A stretch of 64,000 nt of DNA from Litorivivens sp041624475. Its GTDB lineage: Bacteria > Pseudomonadota > Gammaproteobacteria > Pseudomonadales > Spongiibacteraceae. The notes below the pieces were generated by a model. It was not told the origin of the DNA. It did not search any database and saw nothing but the letters and a program-made list of their open reading frames with translations. Made by a program: the position numbers and the translations under genes. Location: the NCBI RefSeq assembly GCF_041624475.1, contig NZ_JBFJUX010000003.1:316853-380852 (forward strand), given 5' to 3'. Positions within the stretch are counted from its first letter, which is position 1. The number at the start of each line of letters is the position of its first letter. This document shows positions 41,388 to 50,469 of this stretch, piece by piece.

Positions 41388-42854
41388 ATGACGCAACCGA
41401 CTTACGGTGAGCAGCGCCTCTACATCAATGGCGAGCTCGTTGACGCCGATCAGGGCCGCACTTATGAGAATATCAACCCGGCGACCGAAGAAGTCATCGG
41501 TGTTGCCGCCGATGCCAGCCTCACCGATGCCGAGGCTGCTTTGGCGGCGGCGCGGCAGGCGTTTGATTCAAGCGATTGGGCCAGCAATCACGGGCTGCGT
41601 TTAAAAGTACTTCGGCGCTTTGTGGAAGTGATGCAGGAAAATATCGAGGAACTGCGCCAAGCCTCCCAGCGCGAAGTCGGTGCGACCCGCTGTTTTGCTC
41701 TCGGGCCCCAATGTGACGGCCCGGTTTCCATGGCCAGCTGGCCGCTGGACTACTTGGAACGTTTCCAGTGGGAGCGGGAGATCGGTGAGTACGAGGTAAT
41801 GGGGGTAAAAAGCAAACGCATCGTCTGGAAAGAAGCGGCAGGAGTGGTGGCGGCCATTACGCCCTGGAACTTCCCGATCCAGATCAATCTGGCCAAGTGT
41901 ATGCCGGCGCTGGCGGCAGGTTGCACCGTCGTTTTGAAAGCGGCACCGGACACGCCCTGGACCTCGAGCCTGCTGGGACGCTACGCCAAAGAAGCGGGCT
42001 TTCCTGCCGGGGTCTTTAATGTGCTGACTGCCTCTGACCCGGCTGAAATCGGTAATTTCCTGACGACCGACCCGCGCGTCGATGTGGTGTCCTTTACTGG
42101 CTCAACAGCGGTCGGCAAGCACATCATGAAAAATGCAGCCGACACGGTGAAGCGAGTTTTTCTTGAGTTGGGTGGCAAGTCAGCCATGGTGATTCTCGAC
42201 GACGCCGATCTGGCCAGCTCCCTGTTCGGCGTATTTTCCATTGGCGCCCACGCGGGTCAGGGCTGCGCGATCACCACGCGCCTATTGATTCCGAAATCGA
42301 AGCAGGCCGAAGCCGAAGAGCTGTTGAAATCCTATATCGGTATGCTGGGCTACGGTGATCCGGAGAGCGAGGCCGATATGATGGGTCCGCTGATCAATGC
42401 GAAGCAGCGCGCCCGGGTGCTGGCCTATATCGAGAAGGGCAAGGAAGAGGGGGCTCGCCTGCTGCTAGGCGGCGGTCGTCCGGCCCATCTCGACAAGGGC
42501 TATTATGTTGAACCCACCGTGTTCGTCGACGTGGACAACAGCATGACCATTGCCCAGGAAGAAATTTTTGGCCCGGTACTGGCGGTGATTGCCTATGAGG
42601 ATGAAGCGGATGCCCTGCGTATCGCCAACGACTCCCCCTACGGTCTGTCGGGTGCGGTCTATTCCGCCAGCGAAGAGCGCGCCCTGAATTTTGCCCGCAA
42701 GGTACGCACCGGCACCATGAACGTTAACGGCGGCAACTTCCTCGGGCCCGATGCGCCCTTTGGCGGCTACAAGGAAAGTGGCGTCGGCCGGGAAATGGGG
42801 CCGGAAGGCTTTGAAGAGTATCTGGAAACCAAAACGGTGGCGATTGGAGTATGA
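41388..42854 (+). CDS. aldehyde dehydrogenase family protein
   Basis: 488 residues with intact ALDH catalytic set: Asn in ITPWNFPIQ, Glu in LELGGKSAMV and Cys in HAGQGCAITTR, plus EEIFGPVLAVI. It oxidises an aldehyde to an acid with NAD(P). The N-terminus QRLYINGELVDADQG is standard. The SDR gene overlaps its stop by 4 bases. The substrate is unknown; context suggests a product of alcohol or sterol side-chain oxidation. Confidence 0.92.
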   Translation: MTQPTYGEQRLYINGELVDADQGRTYENINPATEEVIGVAADASLTDAEAALAAARQAFDSSDWASNHGLRLKVLRRFVEVMQENIEELRQASQREVGATRCFALGPQCDGPVSMASWPLDYLERFQWEREIGEYEVMGVKSKRIVWKEAAGVVAAITPWNFPIQINLAKCMPALAAGCTVVLKAAPDTPWTSSLLGRYAKEAGFPAGVFNVLTASDPAEIGNFLTTDPRVDVVSFTGSTAVGKHIMKNAADTVKRVFLELGGKSAMVILDDADLASSLFGVFSIGAHAGQGCAITTRLLIPKSKQAEAEELLKSYIGMLGYGDPESEADMMGPLINAKQRARVLAYIEKGKEEGARLLLGGGRPAHLDKGYYVEPTVFVDVDNSMTIAQEEIFGPVLAVIAYEDEADALRIANDSPYGLSGAVYSASEERALNFARKVRTGTMNVNGGNFLGPDAPFGGYKESGVGREMGPEGFEEYLETKTVAIGV

Positions 42855-43627
42855 GTCAGTCGATCGAAAACCACGTCTATGTGGTGACCGGCGCGTCCCG
42901 GGGCTTTGGTCTGGCCATCGCCAAAGAGCTGGTCAGTCGTGGCGCCAGGGTCGGCTTGCTGGCGCGGGACGAGGCGAAGCTGGCGGAAGCCGTCGCTGAG
43001 CTGGGTGATGACAAAGCTCATGCTTTTTTGGCCGATGTCACTGACTCGGATGCTGTAACAAAAGCCATTGTGGCGGTGTCTGAGTATTTTGGGCGGCTCG
43101 ACGGGTTGATTAACAATGCCGGAGTTGCCAAACCGGGCTTGGTTGAACAGTACAGCGATGAGGATATTCGTGCCCAGCTGGACATTAATATTGCCGGTGT
43201 AATTTATGCCTGTCGGGCGGCGATTCCGCTGCTGCAGGGCTCGCCCAACCCGCGTATCGTCAATATCAGCTCCGCCAGCGCGTTTCACCACGACGAGATG
43301 TTGGGGCTGTCTCTTTACGCAGCGAGCAAGGCTGCGGTCGAGCGTTTGACTCGTGATCTGCGGCGGGAGATGCAGGAGAAGGATATCGGCGTTACCCTGC
43401 TGCGGCCGGGTGCGGCGGCGACGGAATTTGCCGCGGGCTGGGATTTTGACAAGCTCAAATCCGGAATCGATTTGTGGCACAAGCGCTGTGGGCCGCATAT
43501 GGATTTTGGGATGGATGTCTGCCACGTCGCTGAGGCGGTGGCCTTTTGCCTCGGCATGGATCCTGGGGTGTCGGTCGATGAGCTGGAAATCAGGCCTAAT
43601 CGCCTGATGGACAAGATCCGACTGTAA
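42851..43627 (+). CDS. SDR family oxidoreductase
   Basis: 258 residues. Cofactor motif TGASRGFGLAI near residue 14, NNAG, catalytic Ser in NISSASA and YAASK. Translationally coupled to the ALDH (ATGA overlap). It may oxidise the alcohol that the ALDH then processes. An intrinsic terminator follows. Confidence 0.88.
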   Translation: MSQSIENHVYVVTGASRGFGLAIAKELVSRGARVGLLARDEAKLAEAVAELGDDKAHAFLADVTDSDAVTKAIVAVSEYFGRLDGLINNAGVAKPGLVEQYSDEDIRAQLDINIAGVIYACRAAIPLLQGSPNPRIVNISSASAFHHDEMLGLSLYAASKAAVERLTRDLRREMQEKDIGVTLLRPGAAATEFAAGWDFDKLKSGIDLWHKRCGPHMDFGMDVCHVAEAVAFCLGMDPGVSVDELEIRPNRLMDKIRL

Positions 43628-43639
43628 GCCCGATGCTAC

Positions 43640-43666
43640 AGGGGCCTGTTCCACGGGCTCCTTTTT
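43640..43666 (+). terminator. intrinsic terminator after the SDR gene
   Basis: 7-bp stem (AGGGGCC with GGCTCCT, one G-T pair), 9-base loop and five T, starting 13 bases after the stop. It ends the 40464-43627 run before the htpG promoter. Confidence 0.65.
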
Positions 43667-43687
43667 GCCTCCGGCCTTTTTCGGGGG

Positions 43688-43715
43688 CTTGAATTCACTG
43701 CCTCAGCCCCCATAT
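43688..43715 (+). promoter_or_regulatory. sigma-32 heat-shock promoter of htpG
   Basis: CTTGAA at 43688-43693 and CCCCATAT at 43708-43715, with 14 bases between CTTGAA and CCCCAT. Both elements match the RpoH consensus almost perfectly, 49 bases upstream of the htpG ATG. Confidence 0.88.
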
Positions 43716-43763
43716 CCCCCTCACTAACTCTTTTTACCTTATAACAGAGATCGAGGGCCCTTT

Positions 43764-45677
43764 ATGTCTGCCACGTCTGCCACCGCTGCAAAGGAAACCA
43801 TGGGCTTCCAGACGGAAGCCAAGCAACTCCTGAAATTGATGATCCACTCCTTGTACAGCAACAAGGAAATCTTCCTGCGAGAACTGATATCAAACGCTTC
43901 GGACGCTGCTGACAAACTGCGCTTTGAATCGCTTGAAGCCCCTGAGCTGCTTGAAGAAGACCCGGATCTAAAAATTACCGTGGTGACCGATAAAGACGCC
44001 AAGACCATTACCATCACCGATAACGGCATCGGCATGTCGAAGGACGAGGTTATCCAGAACCTGGGTACCATCGCCCGCTCAGGCACCGCGGAATATCTGA
44101 AAAACCTCACCGGCGACAAGAAAAAAGACGCCCAGTTGATCGGTCAGTTCGGGGTTGGTTTCTATTCGGCCTTTATCGTGGCCGACCGGGTTGAGGTCTT
44201 TACCCGCCGCGCCGGCCTGTCGGCCAGCGAAGCGGTTCACTGGGAGTCCACAGGCGAGGCGGATTTCTCGATCGAGCCGGTAGAGCGCGCCGAGCGCGGC
44301 ACTCAGGTGGTGCTGCATCTGCGCGATGACTCGCTGGAGTTTGCCGACGACTGGCGTGTGCGCTCGGTGATCAAAAAATACTCCGACCACATCTCGCTGC
44401 CGGTGATGATGTACAAGTCTCAAACCGAAGAGCAGATCAAGGAAGGTGCGCTGCCTGAGCTGGAAGCCATTAACGAGGCGACTGCCCTGTGGGTGCGCAA
44501 TCGCAGTGAGGTTAAGGACGAAGAATACATCGAGTTTTACAAGCATATTTCCCACGATTTTAATGAGCCGCTCACCTGGAGCCATAACAAGGTCGAAGGC
44601 AAACTCGAGTATTCCAGCCTGCTCTATATTCCTGAAAAGGCGCCCTTTGATCTGTGGAACCGCGATGCCAATCGCGGGGTGAAGCTCTACGTACAGCGCA
44701 CCTTTATCATGGACGAGGCGGAACAGTTCCTGCCGCTGTACCTGCGCTTTGTAAAAGGTGTGGTGGACTCCAATGATCTGTCATTGAATGTCTCGCGAGA
44801 GATTCTGCAGAAAGACCCCAACGTCGATTCCATGAAGGCGGCGTTGACCAAGCGTGTACTCGACATGCTGGAAAAACTGGCGAAAAAAGATGCGGACAAG
44901 TATCAAACCTTCTGGAAAACCTTTGGTCAGGTATTGAAAGAGGGGCCTGCAGAAGATTTCACCAATCGCGAAAAAATAGCCAAATTGCTGCGCTTTGCCA
45001 CCACCCACGACAATAAGCCTGAGCAGACCCACTCGCTGGACGACTATATCGCTCGTATGAAAGAGGGGCAGAAGGATATTTTCTACGTGGTGGGCGAGTC
45101 TCATGTGATGGCCAGCAACAGCCCACACCTGGAAGTGTTCCGCAAGAAAGGCATTGAAGTGCTGCTGCTTTCCGATCGTGTTGACGACTGGCTGATGAAT
45201 CAGTTGGGCGAGTACGACGGCAAGCAGTTCAAGGACGTAGGTCGCGGCGAGCTGGATCTGGGTGAGCTGGACGCGGAAGAAGAGAAGAAAGAAAAGGAAA
45301 AGCTGGCCAAGGAACACAAGGATCTGGTGGAGCGGGTGCAGGGTATTCTCGAGGGCAAGGTACAGGAAGTGCGTGTTACCAACCGCCTGACCGACTCCCC
45401 GGCCTGTCTGGTTGTGGGTGACTACGATCTGGGCATGCAGATGAAGCGCATTCTGGAGCAGGCCGGTCAGGACGTGCCCGACAGCAAGCCGATTTTTGAG
45501 CTTAACCCTGAGCATCCGCTGGTGCAGAAGCTGGACAAGGAAACCGACGAGGATCGTTTTGGCGATCTGGTGGAGATCCTGTTTGACCAGGCGCATCTGG
45601 CTGAAGGTGCCGATATTGACGATCCCAGCGCCTATATCCGCAAGCTGAATAAGCTGCTTCTGGAGCTGTCCCGCTAG
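43764..45677 (+). CDS. htpG: molecular chaperone HtpG (Hsp90)
   Basis: 637 residues. The N-terminal ATPase domain (about 1-235) has ELISNASDAADKLR, DNGIGMS and GQFGVGFYSAF. The middle domain has the catalytic-loop Arg in LNVSREILQ. The C-terminal dimerisation domain ends about 635. A charged, Glu/Lys-rich linker lies near residues 500-520 (DAEEEKKEKEKLAKE). It refolds or remodels client proteins in the cytoplasm, and the RpoH-type promoter upstream fits heat induction. Confidence 0.97.
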   Translation: MSATSATAAKETMGFQTEAKQLLKLMIHSLYSNKEIFLRELISNASDAADKLRFESLEAPELLEEDPDLKITVVTDKDAKTITITDNGIGMSKDEVIQNLGTIARSGTAEYLKNLTGDKKKDAQLIGQFGVGFYSAFIVADRVEVFTRRAGLSASEAVHWESTGEADFSIEPVERAERGTQVVLHLRDDSLEFADDWRVRSVIKKYSDHISLPVMMYKSQTEEQIKEGALPELEAINEATALWVRNRSEVKDEEYIEFYKHISHDFNEPLTWSHNKVEGKLEYSSLLYIPEKAPFDLWNRDANRGVKLYVQRTFIMDEAEQFLPLYLRFVKGVVDSNDLSLNVSREILQKDPNVDSMKAALTKRVLDMLEKLAKKDADKYQTFWKTFGQVLKEGPAEDFTNREKIAKLLRFATTHDNKPEQTHSLDDYIARMKEGQKDIFYVVGESHVMASNSPHLEVFRKKGIEVLLLSDRVDDWLMNQLGEYDGKQFKDVGRGELDLGELDAEEEKKEKEKLAKEHKDLVERVQGILEGKVQEVRVTNRLTDSPACLVVGDYDLGMQMKRILEQAGQDVPDSKPIFELNPEHPLVQKLDKETDEDRFGDLVEILFDQAHLAEGADIDDPSAYIRKLNKLLLELSR

Positions 45678-45692
45678 GCATCTCGCTATAGT

Positions 45693-45727
45693 GGTTCCCG
45701 CCTGCAGCGGTGTTGCAGGCGGGAACC
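45693..45727. terminator. 14-bp perfect hairpin after htpG
   Basis: GGTTCCCGCCTGCA (45693-45706) pairs perfectly with 45714-45727 around a 7-base loop, 16 bases after the stop. No T run follows, so it may stabilise the mRNA 3' end or act as a non-canonical terminator. Confidence 0.6.
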
Positions 45728-45797
45728 TGGCCTGCGAATAAATCCCCAATTCCCTGTGGTAGACTGCCTGCCACAGCGGCAGAGTTAAGAATAAATT

Positions 45798-46823
45798 ATG
45801 TCCGAGAAGTCCTATCGTGTTGCCGTACTCGGCGGCGGCAGTTTCGGTACCGCCATCGCCAATATTGTGGCTGACAACGGTCATGCGGTGCAGCTTTGGT
45901 TGCGCAGTGAAGAGCGGGCCCTTGAAATCAACCAGCATCAGGTCAATGAAACCTATTTGCCGGGAGTCGCCCTGAACCCGTCGTTGCGGGCGACCACCGA
46001 TCTGGCGAAAGCCGTTCAGGCCGCCGATGTTGTCTTTATGGCGGTGCCCAGCAAATCCTGTCGGGAAGTGTCACGAACTCTGGCGGGGCTGCTCAGTGAT
46101 GACTGCATACTGATCAGTACCACCAAGGGTATTGAGGCCGATGGCGATGATTTCAAGCTGATGAGTCAGGTGATTCATGAAGAGCTGCCCAATGCCCGTC
46201 TGGGTGTAATGAGCGGCCCCAACCTGGCCAAGGAGCTGGCTGAGCGACAGATCACCGCCACCGTAGTTGCCAGTCGGGACAGCGAGGTGACCGATACCAT
46301 TCAGCGCTTGTTACAGTGCAGTTACTTTCGCGTTTACGCCGGTGAAGATACCTTTGGTCTTGAATTGTGTGGTGCGCTTAAAAATGTCTACGCCATTTGC
46401 TCCGGCATTGCCGCTGCCATGGGCGTGGGCAGCAACACTCAGAGTGTCCTGATAACCCGATCGCTGGCCGAGATGTGTCGCTTCGCGGTGAAAAAAGGCG
46501 CAGACCCCATGACCTTTATGGGGCTGGGCGGCGTCGGCGATCTGTTTGTCACCTGTACTTCGCCACTGAGTCGCAACTATCGGGTTGGCTATGCGTTGGG
46601 GCAGGGTAAGGATCTGGATGCGGTCGTGGCTGAACTGGGTCAGGTGGCAGAAGGGGTGAATACGCTCAAGCTGCTGTATGCCCAGGCTGAGGAGTTAGAA
46701 GTGCATATGCCGCTTGCACGGGGTCTTTACGCCATTATCTATAACGGACAATCCTTGGATGAGGTGGTCGCGACCATGATGAGCGCCGATCAGACCCGGG
46801 ATGTAGATTTCAGTCTGCGCTGA
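45798..46823 (+). CDS. gpsA: glycerol-3-phosphate dehydrogenase [NAD(P)+]
   Basis: 341 residues. NAD-binding GGGSFGTAIAN near the N-terminus, VMAVPSKSCREV, SGPNLAKELAE and catalytic Lys in CGALKNVYAI, followed by GLGGVGDLFVTCTSPLSRN. It reduces dihydroxyacetone phosphate to sn-glycerol-3-phosphate for phospholipid synthesis. Its stop overlaps the sixA start by 1 base. Confidence 0.96.
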   Translation: MSEKSYRVAVLGGGSFGTAIANIVADNGHAVQLWLRSEERALEINQHQVNETYLPGVALNPSLRATTDLAKAVQAADVVFMAVPSKSCREVSRTLAGLLSDDCILISTTKGIEADGDDFKLMSQVIHEELPNARLGVMSGPNLAKELAERQITATVVASRDSEVTDTIQRLLQCSYFRVYAGEDTFGLELCGALKNVYAICSGIAAAMGVGSNTQSVLITRSLAEMCRFAVKKGADPMTFMGLGGVGDLFVTCTSPLSRNYRVGYALGQGKDLDAVVAELGQVAEGVNTLKLLYAQAEELEVHMPLARGLYAIIYNGQSLDEVVATMMSADQTRDVDFSLR

Positions 46824-47302
46824 TGGAATGCGTTTTCATTCGTCACGGTGAGGCCTCCATGCGGGCAAACAGTGACCGCGAGCGCTGTCTCACCCCTGGC
46901 GGTCTTTCTCAGGTCAAGGCGGCGGCGACCTGGCTGAGCGCCCACTGGCAACCACAGCAAATTCTTGTCAGCCCTTACGCCCGGGCGCAGCAGACTGCCG
47001 AAGCTTTTGCACCTCATTATCCGAATACAAATTCGCAAAACAGCGAAGCGCTGACACCGGATGTGTCATTGGAAAGGCTTGAAGAAGCGATCGCTCAGAC
47101 CGACGCAGAGCGTCTGCTTTTGATCGGCCACAATCCGCTGTTCAGTCATGCGTTGACGTGGTTCTGTGGCGATGAGCTTCGAGAAGTGATGGCGCCAGCC
47201 AGTATGGCGTTGATTGAATTGCCTGTTGTGGCCGCTGGTGTAGGCCGCCTGCGCTGGCTGCGACATGCCCCAAATTACCAGACAATTGCGAGCTGCCAGT
47301 GA
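46823..47302 (+). CDS. sixA: phosphohistidine phosphatase SixA
   Basis: 159-residue histidine-phosphatase-superfamily protein with the RHG motif at the start (FIRHGEAS), GLSQVKAAATWL, SPYARAQQTAEAF and the second catalytic His in LLIGHNPLFS. SixA dephosphorylates phospho-His domains, such as that of nitrogen-PTS protein NPr in E. coli. The overlap with gpsA by 1 base implies coupling. Confidence 0.9.
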   Translation: MECVFIRHGEASMRANSDRERCLTPGGLSQVKAAATWLSAHWQPQQILVSPYARAQQTAEAFAPHYPNTNSQNSEALTPDVSLERLEEAIAQTDAERLLLIGHNPLFSHALTWFCGDELREVMAPASMALIELPVVAAGVGRLRWLRHAPNYQTIASCQ

Positions 47303-48153
47303 GTGTACAGGAAAAAGTTTTTGATATTGACGGCTTGAAAGTGTGTGGGCGCTGGTGGCCGGGAGATGCTGGGTCGACAGAGCCGGTGCTGGCGGTGCAT
47401 GGCTGGCTCGATAATGCGGCCAGTTTTAACGCACTGGGCGAGGCGGGTTTGCCACTGCTGGCCCTTGATATGCCCGGCAATGCGCTCAGCGATGACCGAC
47501 CCGCGCATGCCACCTACAATATCTGGGACGACCTGCCGGTACTGTTGGCGGTGGCGGATCAGATGGGCTGGGAGCAATTCAATCTGCTGGGCCATTCGAG
47601 AGGGGCGATGATGTCGATGCTATTGGCTGCCAGTTGTCCGGAGCGGGTCAAACGTTTGGTCTGCCTTGACGGCCTGGTGCCGATGGCTGTTTCCATCGAT
47701 CAGTCCCCAAAGCAACTGGGTGACTTCCTGCGTGATGCTAAAGCGCTTTCTACCAAGCCTGGCAAAGTCTACCCAACACTGGATGAGCTTATCGCGCTGC
47801 GTCAGCGCACAACCGGCATGAGCGAAGCCGCGACCCGGGTGCTGGCCGAGCGCGGCGCAAAGGCGGTGACGGGTGGTTGGCTCTGGCGAGCCGATCAGCG
47901 GCTAAAGGGCGCTTCGGCGTTCAAGTTGTCGACAGCGCATATTGAGGCTTTTCTGAAGGCACTGATGCCGCCGGTATTGTTGATTGTCGCGGAAAAGGGC
48001 TACGCCCAGTTTCCGGAGCTTAATGAATTGATCCGTCTGATTCCGCAATGTCAGCTTGAAAGCCTGCCGGGGGGCCACCACTTTCACATGGAGGATGGCG
48101 CGGCTACTATTGCCAAGCTGATCCTCGAGTTTTTGGCACAGGAGAAGGGCTAA
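47299..48153 (+). CDS. alpha/beta hydrolase
   Basis: 284 residues. Oxyanion-hole HGWLDNA, nucleophile elbow GHSRGAM (Ser) and a terminal catalytic His in GGHHFHME give an intact triad pattern. The fold is of the epoxide-hydrolase/esterase-like group; the substrate cannot be read. The GTG start overlaps the sixA stop by 4 bases. Confidence 0.87.
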   Translation: MSVQEKVFDIDGLKVCGRWWPGDAGSTEPVLAVHGWLDNAASFNALGEAGLPLLALDMPGNALSDDRPAHATYNIWDDLPVLLAVADQMGWEQFNLLGHSRGAMMSMLLAASCPERVKRLVCLDGLVPMAVSIDQSPKQLGDFLRDAKALSTKPGKVYPTLDELIALRQRTTGMSEAATRVLAERGAKAVTGGWLWRADQRLKGASAFKLSTAHIEAFLKALMPPVLLIVAEKGYAQFPELNELIRLIPQCQLESLPGGHHFHMEDGAATIAKLILEFLAQEKG

Positions 48154-48154
48154 C

Positions 48155-48838
48155 ATGATCGAGTTGTATACTGCAGCGACTCCCAATGGCTGGAAGGCCT
48201 CCATCGCGCTGGAAGAGCTGGGCTTGCCCTATGAGCTCAAGGCTATTGCGCTGGACAAGAACGAACAGAAAACGCCAGAGTTTCTCGCGATCAATCCCAA
48301 CGGTCGTATTCCCGCGATTATTGACCGCGATGCGGATATCACGGTATTTGAATCCGGTGCGATTTTGCAGTATCTCGCGGAGAAAACCGGCAAGCTGATG
48401 CCCACCGACCCGAAGGGAAAGTACAGTGTTATTCAGTGGCTGATGTTCCAAATGGGCGGTGTCGGCCCAATGCAGGGACAGGCCAATGTGTTTTACCGCT
48501 ATTTTCCGGAAAAGATTCAGCCTGCCATTGACCGCTATCAGCACGAAACTCGTCGATTGTACGAAGTGCTGGACGGACGCTTAAAAGGGCGCGACTGGCT
48601 GGCGGATGATTACAGTATTGCCGATATCGCCAATTTCACCTGGGTGCATGTGCACTTCTGGGCGGGCGTGGAAGTCGAGGGACTGGATAACCTGCAGGCC
48701 TGGATGGAGCGGATGCGCGTGCGACCGGCGGTACAGAAAGGCCTGAACGTGCCGCCGCCTGCGGTTGATCTGTCACAGGCGTCGGACGAAGAGGCAAAGA
48801 GATTTGCGGAAAAAGCTGCAGATATGCTGACCCGCTAG
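48155..48838 (+). CDS. glutathione S-transferase family protein (YfcG/Nu-like)
   Basis: 227 residues. The thioredoxin-like N-terminal domain (about 1-80: TPNGWKASIALEELGLPYE, NPNGRIPAI, ESGAILQYLAEK) has the Asn-rich active-site loop of YfcG-type enzymes, and the helical C-terminal domain follows (YSIADIANFTWVH). Members are disulfide-bond reductases as well as transferases. It starts 1 base after the hydrolase stop and overlaps folE tail-to-tail by 4 bases. Confidence 0.88.
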   Translation: MIELYTAATPNGWKASIALEELGLPYELKAIALDKNEQKTPEFLAINPNGRIPAIIDRDADITVFESGAILQYLAEKTGKLMPTDPKGKYSVIQWLMFQMGGVGPMQGQANVFYRYFPEKIQPAIDRYQHETRRLYEVLDGRLKGRDWLADDYSIADIANFTWVHVHFWAGVEVEGLDNLQAWMERMRVRPAVQKGLNVPPPAVDLSQASDEEAKRFAEKAADMLTR

Positions 48839-49446
48839 CGGCTGCCGGATATCAGAGACAGAAACTCCTGGCGGGTTGCCTGATTATTCTGGAACTCGCC
48901 GAGCATGGCGGAGGTGCGCATGATGGAATTTTGCTTTTCCACACCGCGCATCATCATGCACATGTGTTTGGCTTCGATGATGACGCCGACACCGGCGGCG
49001 TTGGTGACTTCCTGAACGGTTTGCGCGATCTGGGTGGTCAGCTGCTCCTGGATCTGCAGGCGGCGGGCGAACAGGTCGACAATCCGAGCGACCTTGGACA
49101 GGCCCAGAACTTTGCCTGACGGAATGTAGGCGACATGGGCCTTGCCGATAAAGGGCAGCAGATGGTGCTCACACAGCGAGTAGAGCTCGATATCCGAGAC
49201 AATCACCATCTCGTTGCAGTCGGATTCAAACAGCGCGTTGTTTACAACGTCATCCACCTTGCGGCGGTAGCCTTCGGTCAGAAACTGGAAAGCCTTGGCG
49301 GCGCGTTTGGGTGTGTCGACAAGCCCGTCCCGCTCCAGGTCTTCTCCCACACTTTTGATGATTTCGGCAAAGGCTTTTTCCACTGTACTGTCCGACGGCT
49401 GATCAAAGGGAAAGCGATGGTAGCAAAAGCGTACAGGGCTGACCAT
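48835..49446 (-). CDS. folE: GTP cyclohydrolase I FolE
   Basis: About 203 residues from an ATG at 49446. Zinc ligands are visible in SLCEHHLLPFIGK and KHMCMMMRG; SKVARIVDLFARRLQIQEQLT is the family core. It makes dihydroneopterin triphosphate from GTP, first step of folate synthesis. The start is uncertain: no good ribosome-binding site precedes this ATG, an in-frame TTG at 49512 exists, and a GTG nearer VEKAFAEII would give a typical length. Confidence 0.92.
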   Translation of the reverse strand: MVSPVRFCYHRFPFDQPSDSTVEKAFAEIIKSVGEDLERDGLVDTPKRAAKAFQFLTEGYRRKVDDVVNNALFESDCNEMVIVSDIELYSLCEHHLLPFIGKAHVAYIPSGKVLGLSKVARIVDLFARRLQIQEQLTTQIAQTVQEVTNAAGVGVIIEAKHMCMMMRGVEKQNSIMRTSAMLGEFQNNQATRQEFLSLISGSR

Positions 49447-49527
49447 TACTGTCCGGTTAGCTGCGCGGGTTTGCCGGTATAAAATAGAGTAAACTGGCGA
49501 CCTTTTGTGCAAGGAACTCCCATTTCA

Positions 49528-50412
49528 ATGAGTCGGGAACTCGAAACAGTCAGAGACTATCTGCGCTGGATTATTTCACGCTTTAACGCGGCGGGTCTCT
49601 ATTATGGTCACGGCACTGATAATGCTCAGGATGAAGCCTGGTATCTGGTCTGTGGCGCGTTGAAACTACCCTTCGATCTGGACCGTCGTTTGCTGGATGG
49701 GCGTCTGACAGAAACAGAGCGTCAGCAACTGGAGCAATTGGTTGAACGGCGCATCAGCGAGCGGATACCCGTGGCCTATTTGGTGGGCGAGGCCTGGTTT
49801 GCCGGTCTGCCCTTTAATGTGGATGAGCGTGTTCTGGTGCCGCGCTCACCCTTGGCCGAATTAATTGACGTCGGTTTCCAGCCCTGGTTGGGCGACGTCG
49901 AACCCGAGCACATTCTGGACTTGTGCACCGGCAGCGGTTGCATCGGTATTGCCTGCGCTTTTGCCTTTCCCGAGTCGCGCGTAGTGTTGAGCGATGTGTC
50001 GGCGGATGCCTTGGCAGTGGCCAGTAGCAATATCGAACGCCACAGCCTGTCAGACCGCGTGACGGCGCAGCAGTCGGATGTGTTTTCGGGCCTCGAAGGT
50101 CAGCGCTTTGATCTGATTGTTTCCAACCCGCCGTACGTAGACGCTGAAGATCTGGCTGGCATGCCCGCCGAGTATCACGCCGAGCCTGCGCTGGGCTTGG
50201 GCTCGGGGGATGACGGCCTGAATATTACCCGCCGTATCCTGCAGCAGGCGGCTGGGCACCTGAACGAAGGTGGCTTGCTGGTGGTGGAAGTCGGCAACAG
50301 CGGGCGGGCGCTGGACGAGGCCTTCCCGGAGCTGCCGTTAACCTGGGTGGAATTCGAGCGCGGCGGCCACGGCGTGTTTGTGATTTCAAAGGATGATCTG
50401 CCTGCGCTCTGA
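49528..50412 (+). CDS. prmB: 50S ribosomal protein L3 glutamine methyltransferase PrmB
   Basis: 294 residues. The N-terminal helical domain has RISERIPVAYLVGEAWF, and the SAM-binding fold has DLCTGSGCIGIACA and the catalytic NPPY motif (SNPPYVDAEDL). PrmB N5-methylates a Gln of ribosomal protein L3. The ATG at 49528 follows AAGGA; folE diverges from it. Confidence 0.94.
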   Translation: MSRELETVRDYLRWIISRFNAAGLYYGHGTDNAQDEAWYLVCGALKLPFDLDRRLLDGRLTETERQQLEQLVERRISERIPVAYLVGEAWFAGLPFNVDERVLVPRSPLAELIDVGFQPWLGDVEPEHILDLCTGSGCIGIACAFAFPESRVVLSDVSADALAVASSNIERHSLSDRVTAQQSDVFSGLEGQRFDLIVSNPPYVDAEDLAGMPAEYHAEPALGLGSGDDGLNITRRILQQAAGHLNEGGLLVVEVGNSGRALDEAFPELPLTWVEFERGGHGVFVISKDDLPAL

Positions 50413-50437
50413 CGGGGGCGGGTGATTCACGTATAAT
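50409..50437 (+). promoter_or_regulatory. probable sigma-70 promoter of aroC
   Basis: CTGACG at 50409-50414 and TATAAT at 50432-50437, separated by 17 bases, ending 32 bases before the aroC ATG. The -10 is perfect; the -35 matches four of six. Confidence 0.55.
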
Positions 50438-50469
50438 TAATTTCTTTTGCGATTGGCTGTGAGAGCGCG

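Noticed and set aside
44781..45938. 385-residue minus-strand open frame across htpG and gpsA.
   Set aside because: Antisense to two well-supported genes, and it also covers the intergenic hairpin and the gpsA start.
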